Positions 52,056-60,256 of a stretch of DNA of 64,000 nucleotides are shown one piece after another. The notes beneath the pieces were generated by a model. It made no database searches. It saw only the letters and a program-made list of their open reading frames with translations, and was not told the origin of the DNA. Origin of the DNA: Flexithrix dorotheae DSM 6795 (GTDB taxonomy: Bacteria > Bacteroidota > Bacteroidia > Cytophagales > Flammeovirgaceae); the NCBI RefSeq assembly GCF_000379765.1, contig NZ_KB903431.1, forward strand, positions 573,788 to 637,787. Reading direction: 5' to 3'. Within the stretch, counting starts at the first letter, position 1, and every line of letters starts with the position of its first letter. Position numbers and translations under genes: made by a program.

Positions 52056-54440
52056 ATGTCAAAGAATTTAGTAATTGTCGAATCCCCAGCCAAAGCCAAA
52101 ACCATAGAAAAGTATTTGGGTAAGGATTACCTGGTAAAGTCCAGTTATGGACATGTCAGAGATTTATCTAAAGGAGATAAGGCAATTGATAAAGTAAATG
52201 GTTTTAAACCTGAATATATAGTTCCTTCTGATAAGAAACAGTTGGTTTCTGAACTTAAGAAATTATCGAAAGATGCGGAAGTCGTTTGGTTAGCCACTGA
52301 CGATGACCGTGAAGGTGAGGCAATTTCATGGCATTTGAAAGAGGCGCTTAACTTAAAGGATGATCATACCAAAAGGATTGTATTTAGGGAAATTACCAAA
52401 AATGCAATTCTGAAGGCTATTGAAAACCCGAGAGGAATTGATATTGACCTGGTAAATGCCCAGCAGGCCAGAAGAATTCTGGATCGTCTGGTGGGATTTG
52501 AATTGTCACCAGTTCTCTGGAAGAAAATTAGAACTGGACTTTCTGCGGGTCGGGTACAGTCTGTGGCTGTAAGACTGGTAGTAGAGAGAGAGCGGGAAAT
52601 TGATAGTTTCAAGGTAACTCCCAATTACAAGGTAAGTGCCATTTTCGATCTGGAAGGCGGAAAAAAACTGACTGCAGATCTTCCACAACGATATAAAACT
52701 GAGGCTGAGGCTCAGGCATTTCTTGAAAGATGTCTGACTGCGGAATTTTCTATAGAGAATTTGGTGAAAAAACCAGCCAAAAAATCTCCGACTGCCCCAT
52801 TTACTACCTCTACATTACAACAGGAGGCAAGTAGAAAGCTTGGTTTTTCAGTAGTTCAAACCATGCGTGTGGCACAGAATTTATATGAAGCGGGTCATAT
52901 TACATATATGAGAACGGATTCAGTAAATCTTTCCGAAGAGGCCCAAAAAGGAGCTTCTCAGGAAATTCACAATTTCTACGGGCCAGAATTTGTGCATAAC
53001 CGACAGTTTAAAACTAAATCTTCAGGAGCACAGGAAGCTCACGAAGCGATTAGACCAACGAATTTTGCCCATCACGAAATAAGTGGAGACCGGAATGATA
53101 ATCGGTTGTATGATTTGATTTGGAAAAGGGCTATTGCTTCTCAGATGGCGGATGCAAAACTGGAAAAAACAACTGCCACTATTGGAATTTCCACTACTTC
53201 AGAAAAACTAACCGCAAGTGGTGAAGTAGTAAAATTTGAAGGTTTTCTAAAGGTTTATATTGAATCCACTGATGATGATGATAATGGGAATGAAACACCA
53301 TCAGGAATGCTTCCTCCGCTGGATATAGGACAAAAACTTGATTTGAACCATATTAAGGCTACAGAAAGATTTACCAGACCTCCAGCCAGATTTACAGAAG
53401 CCAGCCTGGTGAAAAAACTGGAAGAAAATGGTATTGGAAGACCTTCCACTTATGCGCCTACAATTTCCACAATCCAAAAGAGAGGTTATGTGATTAAGGA
53501 GCCTAGAGATGGAGTGGAAAGAAAGTACCAGGAATTAAAACTGGAAAAGGGGAAAATAACCAGCCAAACCCTGACTGAAATTACTGGTGCAGAAAAAAAC
53601 AAACTGTTTCCTACTGATACAGGAATCATTGTAAATGATTTTCTGGTTAATCATTTTAATGATGTAGTGGATTATTCCTTTACCGCACAGGTGGAAGAAC
53701 AATTTGATTCCATTGCCAGCGGGAAAATTGGCTGGAACAATATGATTGAGGATTTTTATGGTGATTTCCATAAAAATGTAGAAAACACTGAGGAAAATGT
53801 TGCCCGTTCCGAAATTGGAACAACCCGGAAATTAGGCGTACATCCTGAAAATGGAAAAGATGTATTTGTGAAACTGGGAAAATATGGTCCTTATGCCCAA
53901 ATTGGAAATGCAGATGATGAAGAAAAACCTCTTTATGCTTCTTTGAGAAAAGGGCAATATATGGAAAAACTATCTATGGAGGAAGCTCTTGAGTTATTTA
54001 AGCTTCCAAGACAGGTGGGTACCTTTGAGGATAAAGTGGTAGTGGCAGCAATTGGAAGATTTGGACCATATATTCGACATGATGGAAAGTTTGTTTCCCT
54101 CGGCAAAGAATATGATCCGCTTACTGTGGACGAGGAAACTGCCATCGCATTAATTAAAGCCAAGAGAGAGGCTGATGCCAAAAAAATCATCAAATTATTT
54201 GATGAAAATCCCGATCTAAAAGTACTAAATGGGAGATGGGGCCCATATATCTCCTTTGAAAAGAAAAATTTTAAAATTCCTAAAGATGAAGTGGCTGAAG
54301 ATTTAACTTATGAAAGGTGTATTGAAATTATTGAAACCACACCTGATAAGAAGAAGACTGCAGGTAAAAAAACGGCTAAATCAACCAAAGCCACTAAAAC
54401 TACAAAAACTAAGAAATCTACAAAATCAGCAAAAAAATAA
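52056..54440 (+). CDS. topA: DNA topoisomerase I (type IA)
   Basis: TopA relaxes negative supercoils. The 794-residue protein starts with the TOPRIM domain (LVIVESPAKAKTIEKYLG, with the catalytic Glu, and TDDDREGEAISWHL). The active-site tyrosine is in EAGHITYMRTDSVNL. The DNA-gate region includes FTEASLVKKLEENGIGRPSTYAP. The C-terminal part has several topoisomerase C-repeats (KLGKYGPYAQIG, AIGRFGPYIRHDGKF and GRWGPYISFEKKN) instead of Cys4 zinc fingers, and ends in a Lys/Thr-rich tail (KKTAKSTKATKTTKTKKSTK). This tail is common in Bacteroidota and probably binds DNA. Confidence 0.97.
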   Translation: MSKNLVIVESPAKAKTIEKYLGKDYLVKSSYGHVRDLSKGDKAIDKVNGFKPEYIVPSDKKQLVSELKKLSKDAEVVWLATDDDREGEAISWHLKEALNLKDDHTKRIVFREITKNAILKAIENPRGIDIDLVNAQQARRILDRLVGFELSPVLWKKIRTGLSAGRVQSVAVRLVVEREREIDSFKVTPNYKVSAIFDLEGGKKLTADLPQRYKTEAEAQAFLERCLTAEFSIENLVKKPAKKSPTAPFTTSTLQQEASRKLGFSVVQTMRVAQNLYEAGHITYMRTDSVNLSEEAQKGASQEIHNFYGPEFVHNRQFKTKSSGAQEAHEAIRPTNFAHHEISGDRNDNRLYDLIWKRAIASQMADAKLEKTTATIGISTTSEKLTASGEVVKFEGFLKVYIESTDDDDNGNETPSGMLPPLDIGQKLDLNHIKATERFTRPPARFTEASLVKKLEENGIGRPSTYAPTISTIQKRGYVIKEPRDGVERKYQELKLEKGKITSQTLTEITGAEKNKLFPTDTGIIVNDFLVNHFNDVVDYSFTAQVEEQFDSIASGKIGWNNMIEDFYGDFHKNVENTEENVARSEIGTTRKLGVHPENGKDVFVKLGKYGPYAQIGNADDEEKPLYASLRKGQYMEKLSMEEALELFKLPRQVGTFEDKVVVAAIGRFGPYIRHDGKFVSLGKEYDPLTVDEETAIALIKAKREADAKKIIKLFDENPDLKVLNGRWGPYISFEKKNFKIPKDEVAEDLTYERCIEIIETTPDKKKTAGKKTAKSTKATKTTKTKKSTKSAKK

Positions 54441-54914
54441 TTACTTTTTCTTCCTGAGTTTTTTTAGGTTAGGTAATTGAAAAATTAAGTGGGTATCGGG
54501 TTATATTACCCTTTACCCATTTTTTTATGAAGAGGATTTTCCAGCTTTATTGAGAAAGGACCGTATTTTGTTAGTAACCTTTTCAGGTTTTCCAAATGAG
54601 TCAAAGTAATTTATAGAAGGAAAAAGGCAAGGAGGAACTTAGTAAATTACTGTCGAGTTAATTAGGAAGAGCACTTAATTCAATTTTTTTAAGACAATGT
54701 TGTCTTTTAATAGTTAAATTTTCATAAATTCAAATCATTATTTTTTATTATTCGTTTGCTAGTTAGATATTACTAAGTCTGATTTTTAGTTTTAATAGTC
54801 TGAGAAACAGATATTTTATAGCATCAGTTAAACCTAAATTATCAATTCATAAGTATGCCTGCCCATTAGCAGTTCCAGTTCATTTTACTAAAGCAGGCAC
54901 CTAAACATTATCAT
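54441..54914. other. Intergenic region between topA and the tail-specific protease gene
   Basis: This 474-bp gap holds the topA terminator (54489-54526) and, just before the protease gene, an inverted repeat tgcctgc (54856-54862) and gcaggca (54893-54899) with a 30-nt loop, possibly in the 5' leader. No coding region or RNA gene was seen. Confidence 0.45.
54489..54526 (+). terminator. Intrinsic terminator of topA
   Basis: The stem gtgggta (54489-54495) with tacccat (54514-54520), an internal 2x2 loop, then gggt with accc, is followed by a T-run (54520-54526). Confidence 0.65.
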
Positions 54915-57077
54915 ATGAGAAAACGCGCGATATATTTTTTAATACCCGCAGTATTGGTTGGGTTATTAAGTTTTTCTGTATTTAAAAATGAAGCAAATCC
55001 TGAAAAAGAGAAAGTTCTGAAAGAATTGATTTTTAAAGGTTTAATGGATAAAGCACATTTTAACTCCATAAAAATAAATGACGATTTATCAGAGAAGGCA
55101 TTTGAACAGTATCTTAAGCGCCTGGATCCTGGTAAAAGGTTTTTAACCCAAAAAGATGTAGAGGAATTAAACCAGTTTAAACTGAGTATTGATGATGATA
55201 TTTCCGGTAAAGATGTCAATCTTGTTCCGGTTTCTATAAGAATTTGGAACGAAAGGCTGGCTGAGGCTAAATCTTATTGTAATGATATTCTTGAAAAGGA
55301 ATTTGATTTCACTAAAAATGAAACTGCTGAATTAAATTCAGATGACTGGGATTATGTGAACAATAAATCTCAACTGAAAGAAAGATGGAGGAAATATTTA
55401 AAGTATCAGGCAATAGTGAGGTATCACAATAAACTTGAGAATCAGGAAAAGAAAGCCAAAGAAGCTAAAGAAAAAGGTGAGGAATTTAAAATAAAAACCA
55501 ATAAAGAACTTCAGCAGGAAGTCAGGAAAGATGTTTTGAGGAATTTCAATAACCTTTTTGATCGATTAGAAAAGCAGGATGAAGAAGACAAATTCGCTGA
55601 TTATGTAAATTCAATTTTGGCAGTTTACGGTCCTCATACGGAATATTACCTGCCTTACGATAAAGAAGAATTTGATATTCAGATGTCTGGTAGGTTGGAA
55701 GGAATTGGTGCGCAGTTAACCCAAATGGATGGAGATATTAAAGTGACCAGAATTGTGATTGGAAGTGCTTCATGGAAACAGGGTGAATTAAAAGAGGAAG
55801 ATGTGATTTTAAAGGTTGCTCAGGGAGAAGAAGAGCCAGTGAGCGTAGAAGGAATGCCTCTGAAAGATGCAGTAAGTATGATTCGTGGAAAAAAGGGAAC
55901 TGAAGTACGGTTAAGCATTAAGAAACCAGATGGCAGACTTATGGTCGTTCCAATTATCAGGGATGTGGTAATTCTGGAAGAGTCTTATGCTAAATCAGCG
56001 GTTATTGAGGATGAAGAAAGTGGGATGAAAGTGGGATACATTTTATTGCCAAGTTTTTATGCAGATTTCCAAAGGTCAGGTGGGCCAAGTTCTGCAAAAG
56101 ACGTGAAGAAGGAATTGGAAAAGCTGAAAAAAGAAAAAGTTGATGGCATCGTGCTGGATCTTAGATCGAATGGAGGTGGATCCTTAAGAGATGCGGTTGA
56201 AATGAGTGGGTTATTTATTGAAAAAGGTCCTATTGTGCAGGTGAGAAGTAAAATTGCAGAGCCAATTGTTTATGAGGATAAAGATCCCTCAATTACCTGG
56301 GATGGCCCATTAGTGGTAATGGTAAATAAGATAAGTGCTTCAGCTTCGGAAATTTTGGCTGCAGCTATGCAGGATTACGGAAGGGCCATTATTGTGGGTA
56401 GTTCCACCACTTTTGGTAAGGGAACAGTTCAACAGTTCTTTGAAATGGATAATTATCTGCCTCAGGCCTATGCACAGGTTAAACCATTGGGATCGGTAAA
56501 ATTGACTGTTCAGAAGTTTTACAGAATTACAGGAAAGTCTACACAATGGAAAGGAGTTGAGCCTGATGTAATACTTCCAGATGTTTATAATTACCTGGAT
56601 ATTGGGGAAAGAAGTTTGGAGTATGCGCTTCCTTGGGATGAAATTGGGGCTAAAGACTTCAATCAATGGCAATCTGAAAGTGATCTGAAATTATTAGCGA
56701 AGAACAGCCAAATCAGATTAGAGCAGAATGAAATATTCAACCTGATAGAAGAAAATGCTAAGAGAATGAAGGCTCAACAGGATAAAAAGTCACAAACCCT
56801 TAATTTTGAAGCCTTCACTATAGAACAAGAAAAACTTGACGCTGAGGCGAAGAAATTTAAAAATCTTAAAAAGGTTCATGAAAACCTGAGTGTTTATGGG
56901 GATGTACCAAAGGGAGGAAATTCTGCAGATTCAGTGAAGGTGGCCAGAATGGAAAAATGGCATAAGGAAATTAAGGAAGATGTCTATTTATATGAAGCCA
57001 TTCAGGTTTTGGAGGATCATGTAAAAAATATCTCTGTGGCTTCCGGAAATAGTAAAGGAAAACACATAAAAGATTAA
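54915..57077 (+). CDS. prc: Carboxy-terminal processing (tail-specific) protease Prc
   Basis: A periplasmic S41-family serine protease of 720 residues. It has a signal/anchor helix (YFLIPAVLVGLLSFSVF), an N-terminal helical domain, a PDZ domain (about 240-330, with GRLEGIGAQL and VSVEGMPLKDAVSMIRGKKGT) and the catalytic core. The nucleophile Ser is in VNKISASASEILAAAMQDY and the Lys in STTFGKGTVQQFFE. A C-terminal Prc-type domain (RITGKSTQWKGVEPDVILPD onward) follows. The length suits the Prc/Tsp type rather than the smaller CtpA. It degrades or processes envelope proteins with exposed C-termini. A terminator follows the gene. Confidence 0.94.
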   Translation: MRKRAIYFLIPAVLVGLLSFSVFKNEANPEKEKVLKELIFKGLMDKAHFNSIKINDDLSEKAFEQYLKRLDPGKRFLTQKDVEELNQFKLSIDDDISGKDVNLVPVSIRIWNERLAEAKSYCNDILEKEFDFTKNETAELNSDDWDYVNNKSQLKERWRKYLKYQAIVRYHNKLENQEKKAKEAKEKGEEFKIKTNKELQQEVRKDVLRNFNNLFDRLEKQDEEDKFADYVNSILAVYGPHTEYYLPYDKEEFDIQMSGRLEGIGAQLTQMDGDIKVTRIVIGSASWKQGELKEEDVILKVAQGEEEPVSVEGMPLKDAVSMIRGKKGTEVRLSIKKPDGRLMVVPIIRDVVILEESYAKSAVIEDEESGMKVGYILLPSFYADFQRSGGPSSAKDVKKELEKLKKEKVDGIVLDLRSNGGGSLRDAVEMSGLFIEKGPIVQVRSKIAEPIVYEDKDPSITWDGPLVVMVNKISASASEILAAAMQDYGRAIIVGSSTTFGKGTVQQFFEMDNYLPQAYAQVKPLGSVKLTVQKFYRITGKSTQWKGVEPDVILPDVYNYLDIGERSLEYALPWDEIGAKDFNQWQSESDLKLLAKNSQIRLEQNEIFNLIEENAKRMKAQQDKKSQTLNFEAFTIEQEKLDAEAKKFKNLKKVHENLSVYGDVPKGGNSADSVKVARMEKWHKEIKEDVYLYEAIQVLEDHVKNISVASGNSKGKHIKD

Positions 57078-57104
57078 ATATTAAAATTAATTCATAAAAT
57101 AAAT

Positions 57105-57138
57105 AAGCCTGGGTAAGTTTGTACCCGGGCTTTTTTAT
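57105..57138 (+). terminator. Intrinsic terminator after prc
   Basis: The stem aagcctgggt (57105-57114) with acccgggctt (57123-57132) has one G-U pair and is followed by six or more T residues. Confidence 0.85.
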
Positions 57139-57276
57139 TTTCCAATTTTTGAAAAGAAGATTCCCAATAATTTGTATTTTTATAGATCAATAGGGAATTC
57201 TTACCGTTATTTTTTGTAGTTTAACCTGAATTTAGATTTTTTTATCTAAGGGAAATACCTTGATTAACCGGCTTTT

Positions 57277-59565
57277 ATGTCAAATTTTTTGATCCGTTAT
57301 TACCTAATTTGTATTTGTTTTTTTAGTTCATTTAGCCTTTCTGCACAAGATTCTGTATCAGATGCTGATTTACTTTTTGAAAATAATGAATTAGGAAAAG
57401 CACTCAATCTGTATACTTCTTTACTTCAGACCAATCCTGAAAATTCTTATCTAAGTTACAAGGTAGGGGTTTGTTATTTATTTTCCCAAAACCACAAAAC
57501 AGAGGCTTTACCATATATCTACAAGGCGGCTGAAGCCCGGGACAATGGAGATTCCCAGATTCCTGTTGATGTTTATTATTATCTGGGAAAAGTATTGCAC
57601 TATAATCGAAATTTTGAGCTGGCTTTTAATGTCGGTTTCAACAAATACCGGGAAGAAGCCATATTAAATAGGCTGGATACCCTGTCGGATGCTAAATTTA
57701 TCGAGGCAACCAGGATGATTAGAGTTTGTAACAACGGGAATGATATTTTAAAAAATTACAGGCTTAAAGATGTAAAGGTGGAAACCTTTCCTTTTCCAAT
57801 CAATACTTCTTATAACGATGCCTATCCAATAATTCCGGGAAATGGAAAAACGCTTTTATTAAGTTCCAATAGGCCTATTGACGAGTTTAATTTAATTATT
57901 GGTGAGGATTATGTTTTTCTTCCCGAAAAATTGGAAAACAAAACTCAATTTGCCTTCCAAAGCCAATGGAATGAATCAGAAAATGAATGGAATTTTCCTT
58001 ATGTTGAATTTTCTGGGGGTAAAATTGTAAAATCCTACTCCCTTACAAATAATGGAAATGAAATTTTATTGGGGATAGGCAACAGCGAGGATGATATAAA
58101 ACTATATTCTTCGGTACTCAAAAAAGGGAAATGGAGTATCCCTAAACTGCTTAGCCCAGTGATCAATATACCGGGGAGCACCATAATGGGTGGGTGTTTT
58201 GCCTCGGGGGGAAAAGAATTATTTTTTTCAAGTAATAGGCCGGGCGGCTATGGCGGGTTTGATTTGTATCACAGTGTGAAGGCAGAAAATGGGGAATGGT
58301 CCTCTCCAGTTAATCTGGGTGATGTGATTAATACTCCATTCGATGAAATTACGCCATTTTTACAACCCGGTTCAAGAGAACTGTATTTTAGTTCGGATGG
58401 GCACTATACCATGGGCTATCAGGATATTTTTGTTTCCAAACAATTTGGAAACTCCTGGGAACCGCCTAGAAACATGGGTTTTCCTATAAATAGTGCTTAT
58501 GATGACATTTGTTATAACAGGTCCGGTGATGGAGAGCAGGAATATTTTTCATCGAATAGAAAAGGAATAGATGGATTGAGAACTTTTGGCGGATTTGAAA
58601 TATTAAAAATTGAAAGAACCCGGGAAAAGATGCCTTTGGCCATGGTTAGTGGAAAGATTAAAATATTAAACGGGGACAAAACAATGCCTGTTAATCTTAA
58701 AGTAAGGGAAAAAGATAAAACCGGGTATCAATATTTTGTGTTCGATCCCAGAGGAAAAGAAGGGGAATATTTTATGATTTTGCCAACCAATAAAAACTAT
58801 TCCCTCGATATCATTTCACCAATTTATGAAAGTGCCGGGCTCGATATCAATATTCCGAAGGATACTTATCAGTTTGAGTTTAATGTGGAAATCCGGATTG
58901 ATACCATTAATATATTTGATAAACCGATAGGTGAAGAATTGGTAATTAGTGATTATAAGCATTCTTCGATTAACATAAATGACAATGCTTCCTTGGAAGA
59001 AAGAATTAAAGAAATTCGATATGATGCACTGGTGGCCATAATGAGTAAAATGACAGAGTATACCCAAAAATCTGCTCTGGAGGGTTTGGCCGGATTGGAA
59101 GAAAAAGTAGAATATGTGATAAAGGAAAAGGAAAAAGAAACTGATGATTACTACAATACACTGGTGGGCGTGTTCGATGAGGCTGTTCGTAAAAAGGAAA
59201 AGGAAGTGTATTGGGATTTAAATAAAATCATCAAAAACAGTAACCAAAGCCTTGTACAGTTATTTGAGTATGAGAACTCCCAACCTTTGGTGGAGCAGGT
59301 AATTACTTTTAAAAAGAGGGAAAGAGATATTTCAAATAGAATTGGGACTGATTTAATGCACATATGCAAAGTATTAAATAGTAATCCTGAACTAAGGTTA
59401 CATCTAAGATATTTGGGAGATGGTACGAAAAAGATTGTGGAGGAAAGGAAGGAAAATATTATCAAGTTTTTGGAAGAAAATGGAGCCCTGAAAAGCAGGA
59501 TTGAATATTTTGTGATTCATCAGGAAAATGACAGGGACGAAAAACTTGAAATAAAACTTTTCTGA
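57277..59565 (+). CDS. TPR/WD40-like propeller protein with a degenerate OmpA-like C-terminal domain
   Basis: The 762-residue protein has a signal peptide (ending LSAQ, about residue 24) and TPR-like helices (about 28-150: LLFENNELGKALNLYTSLLQ). A propeller of PD40-type repeats follows (about 180-450), with LFFSSNRPGGYGGFDLYHS and LYFSSDGHYTMGYQDIFVSK. The final 75 residues (ELRLHLRYLGDGTKKIVEERK then IIKFLEENGALKSRIEYFV) match the core of an OmpA peptidoglycan-binding domain in helix and strand order. The usual T-D and R residues of the binding site are not clear, so binding may be lost. The architecture resembles PorE-type proteins of the T9SS. It is followed after 139 bp by the YfiR-like gene. 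Confidence 0.75.
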   Translation: MSNFLIRYYLICICFFSSFSLSAQDSVSDADLLFENNELGKALNLYTSLLQTNPENSYLSYKVGVCYLFSQNHKTEALPYIYKAAEARDNGDSQIPVDVYYYLGKVLHYNRNFELAFNVGFNKYREEAILNRLDTLSDAKFIEATRMIRVCNNGNDILKNYRLKDVKVETFPFPINTSYNDAYPIIPGNGKTLLLSSNRPIDEFNLIIGEDYVFLPEKLENKTQFAFQSQWNESENEWNFPYVEFSGGKIVKSYSLTNNGNEILLGIGNSEDDIKLYSSVLKKGKWSIPKLLSPVINIPGSTIMGGCFASGGKELFFSSNRPGGYGGFDLYHSVKAENGEWSSPVNLGDVINTPFDEITPFLQPGSRELYFSSDGHYTMGYQDIFVSKQFGNSWEPPRNMGFPINSAYDDICYNRSGDGEQEYFSSNRKGIDGLRTFGGFEILKIERTREKMPLAMVSGKIKILNGDKTMPVNLKVREKDKTGYQYFVFDPRGKEGEYFMILPTNKNYSLDIISPIYESAGLDINIPKDTYQFEFNVEIRIDTINIFDKPIGEELVISDYKHSSININDNASLEERIKEIRYDALVAIMSKMTEYTQKSALEGLAGLEEKVEYVIKEKEKETDDYYNTLVGVFDEAVRKKEKEVYWDLNKIIKNSNQSLVQLFEYENSQPLVEQVITFKKRERDISNRIGTDLMHICKVLNSNPELRLHLRYLGDGTKKIVEERKENIIKFLEENGALKSRIEYFVIHQENDRDEKLEIKLF

Positions 59566-59704
59566 TTTAAATTAAAATTAACCGGCCTATTCTATTGGCC
59601 TAACTAAAACATGGGTATGTGGTGTCTTTGATTAATAGTGCTTTTTGGGAAATTACCATACTTTAATAAACTGATAAGAAACAATTAATCCTATTTTTTA
59701 ATAC

Positions 59705-60256
59705 GTGAAGGTGTATAGATTTTTTATTGTTATATTTTTTACAACTGTCTTTCTTGGCCAGTCAAAATCAGCAAAGGCGCAATATACTGAATATGAAATC
59801 AAAGGGGCGATGGTATATACTTTTGCTAAATTTGTGACCTGGCCCAAAAATATTTTAAACAGAAGTAAAGTTTTGGTTCTTGGAATTTTAGGGGACGATC
59901 CATTTGGGCAGCATATAGACAGAATTATTAAAAACCGAAAAGCCAACGGGCTTTATATTGAAATCAAAAGGGGGAAAACCATAAAGGACTTAAAAGGTTC
60001 ACATATTTTGTTTATTTGTAATTCTGAAGAAACAGGAATTGAATCCATCATCGATGAATATAAATCTAAATATATTCTCACCATTGGGGATGGAATCGAT
60101 GATTTTTGTAAGTTGGGAGGAATTTTTAATATTGAATATAATGACGGACAACCCGTCTTTTATATTAATCTTGAGGCCGCTTCAAAAGCAGGGCTTATTA
60201 TCGATACCAGATTATTACAGTTAGCAGAAGGTTTTGTAATTTCAGATGCTGAATAA
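59705..60256 (+). CDS. Periplasmic YfiR family protein
   Basis: YfiR proteins (DUF4154) act in the periplasm as repressors or modulators of a membrane partner. This 183-residue protein has a signal peptide (ending SAKAQ, residue 26) and the conserved start EYEIKGAMVYTFAKFVTWPKN. The rest, VLVLGILGDDPFGQHIDRII, HILFICNSEETGIESIID and GIFNIEYNDGQPVFYINLEAA..AGLIIDTRLLQLAE, matches the family through to the end. The start codon is GTG at 59705. It overlaps the next gene (histidine kinase) by 11 bp, so the two are translationally coupled. By analogy with YfiR-YfiN, it may control the kinase. Confidence 0.92.
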   Translation: MKVYRFFIVIFFTTVFLGQSKSAKAQYTEYEIKGAMVYTFAKFVTWPKNILNRSKVLVLGILGDDPFGQHIDRIIKNRKANGLYIEIKRGKTIKDLKGSHILFICNSEETGIESIIDEYKSKYILTIGDGIDDFCKLGGIFNIEYNDGQPVFYINLEAASKAGLIIDTRLLQLAEGFVISDAE

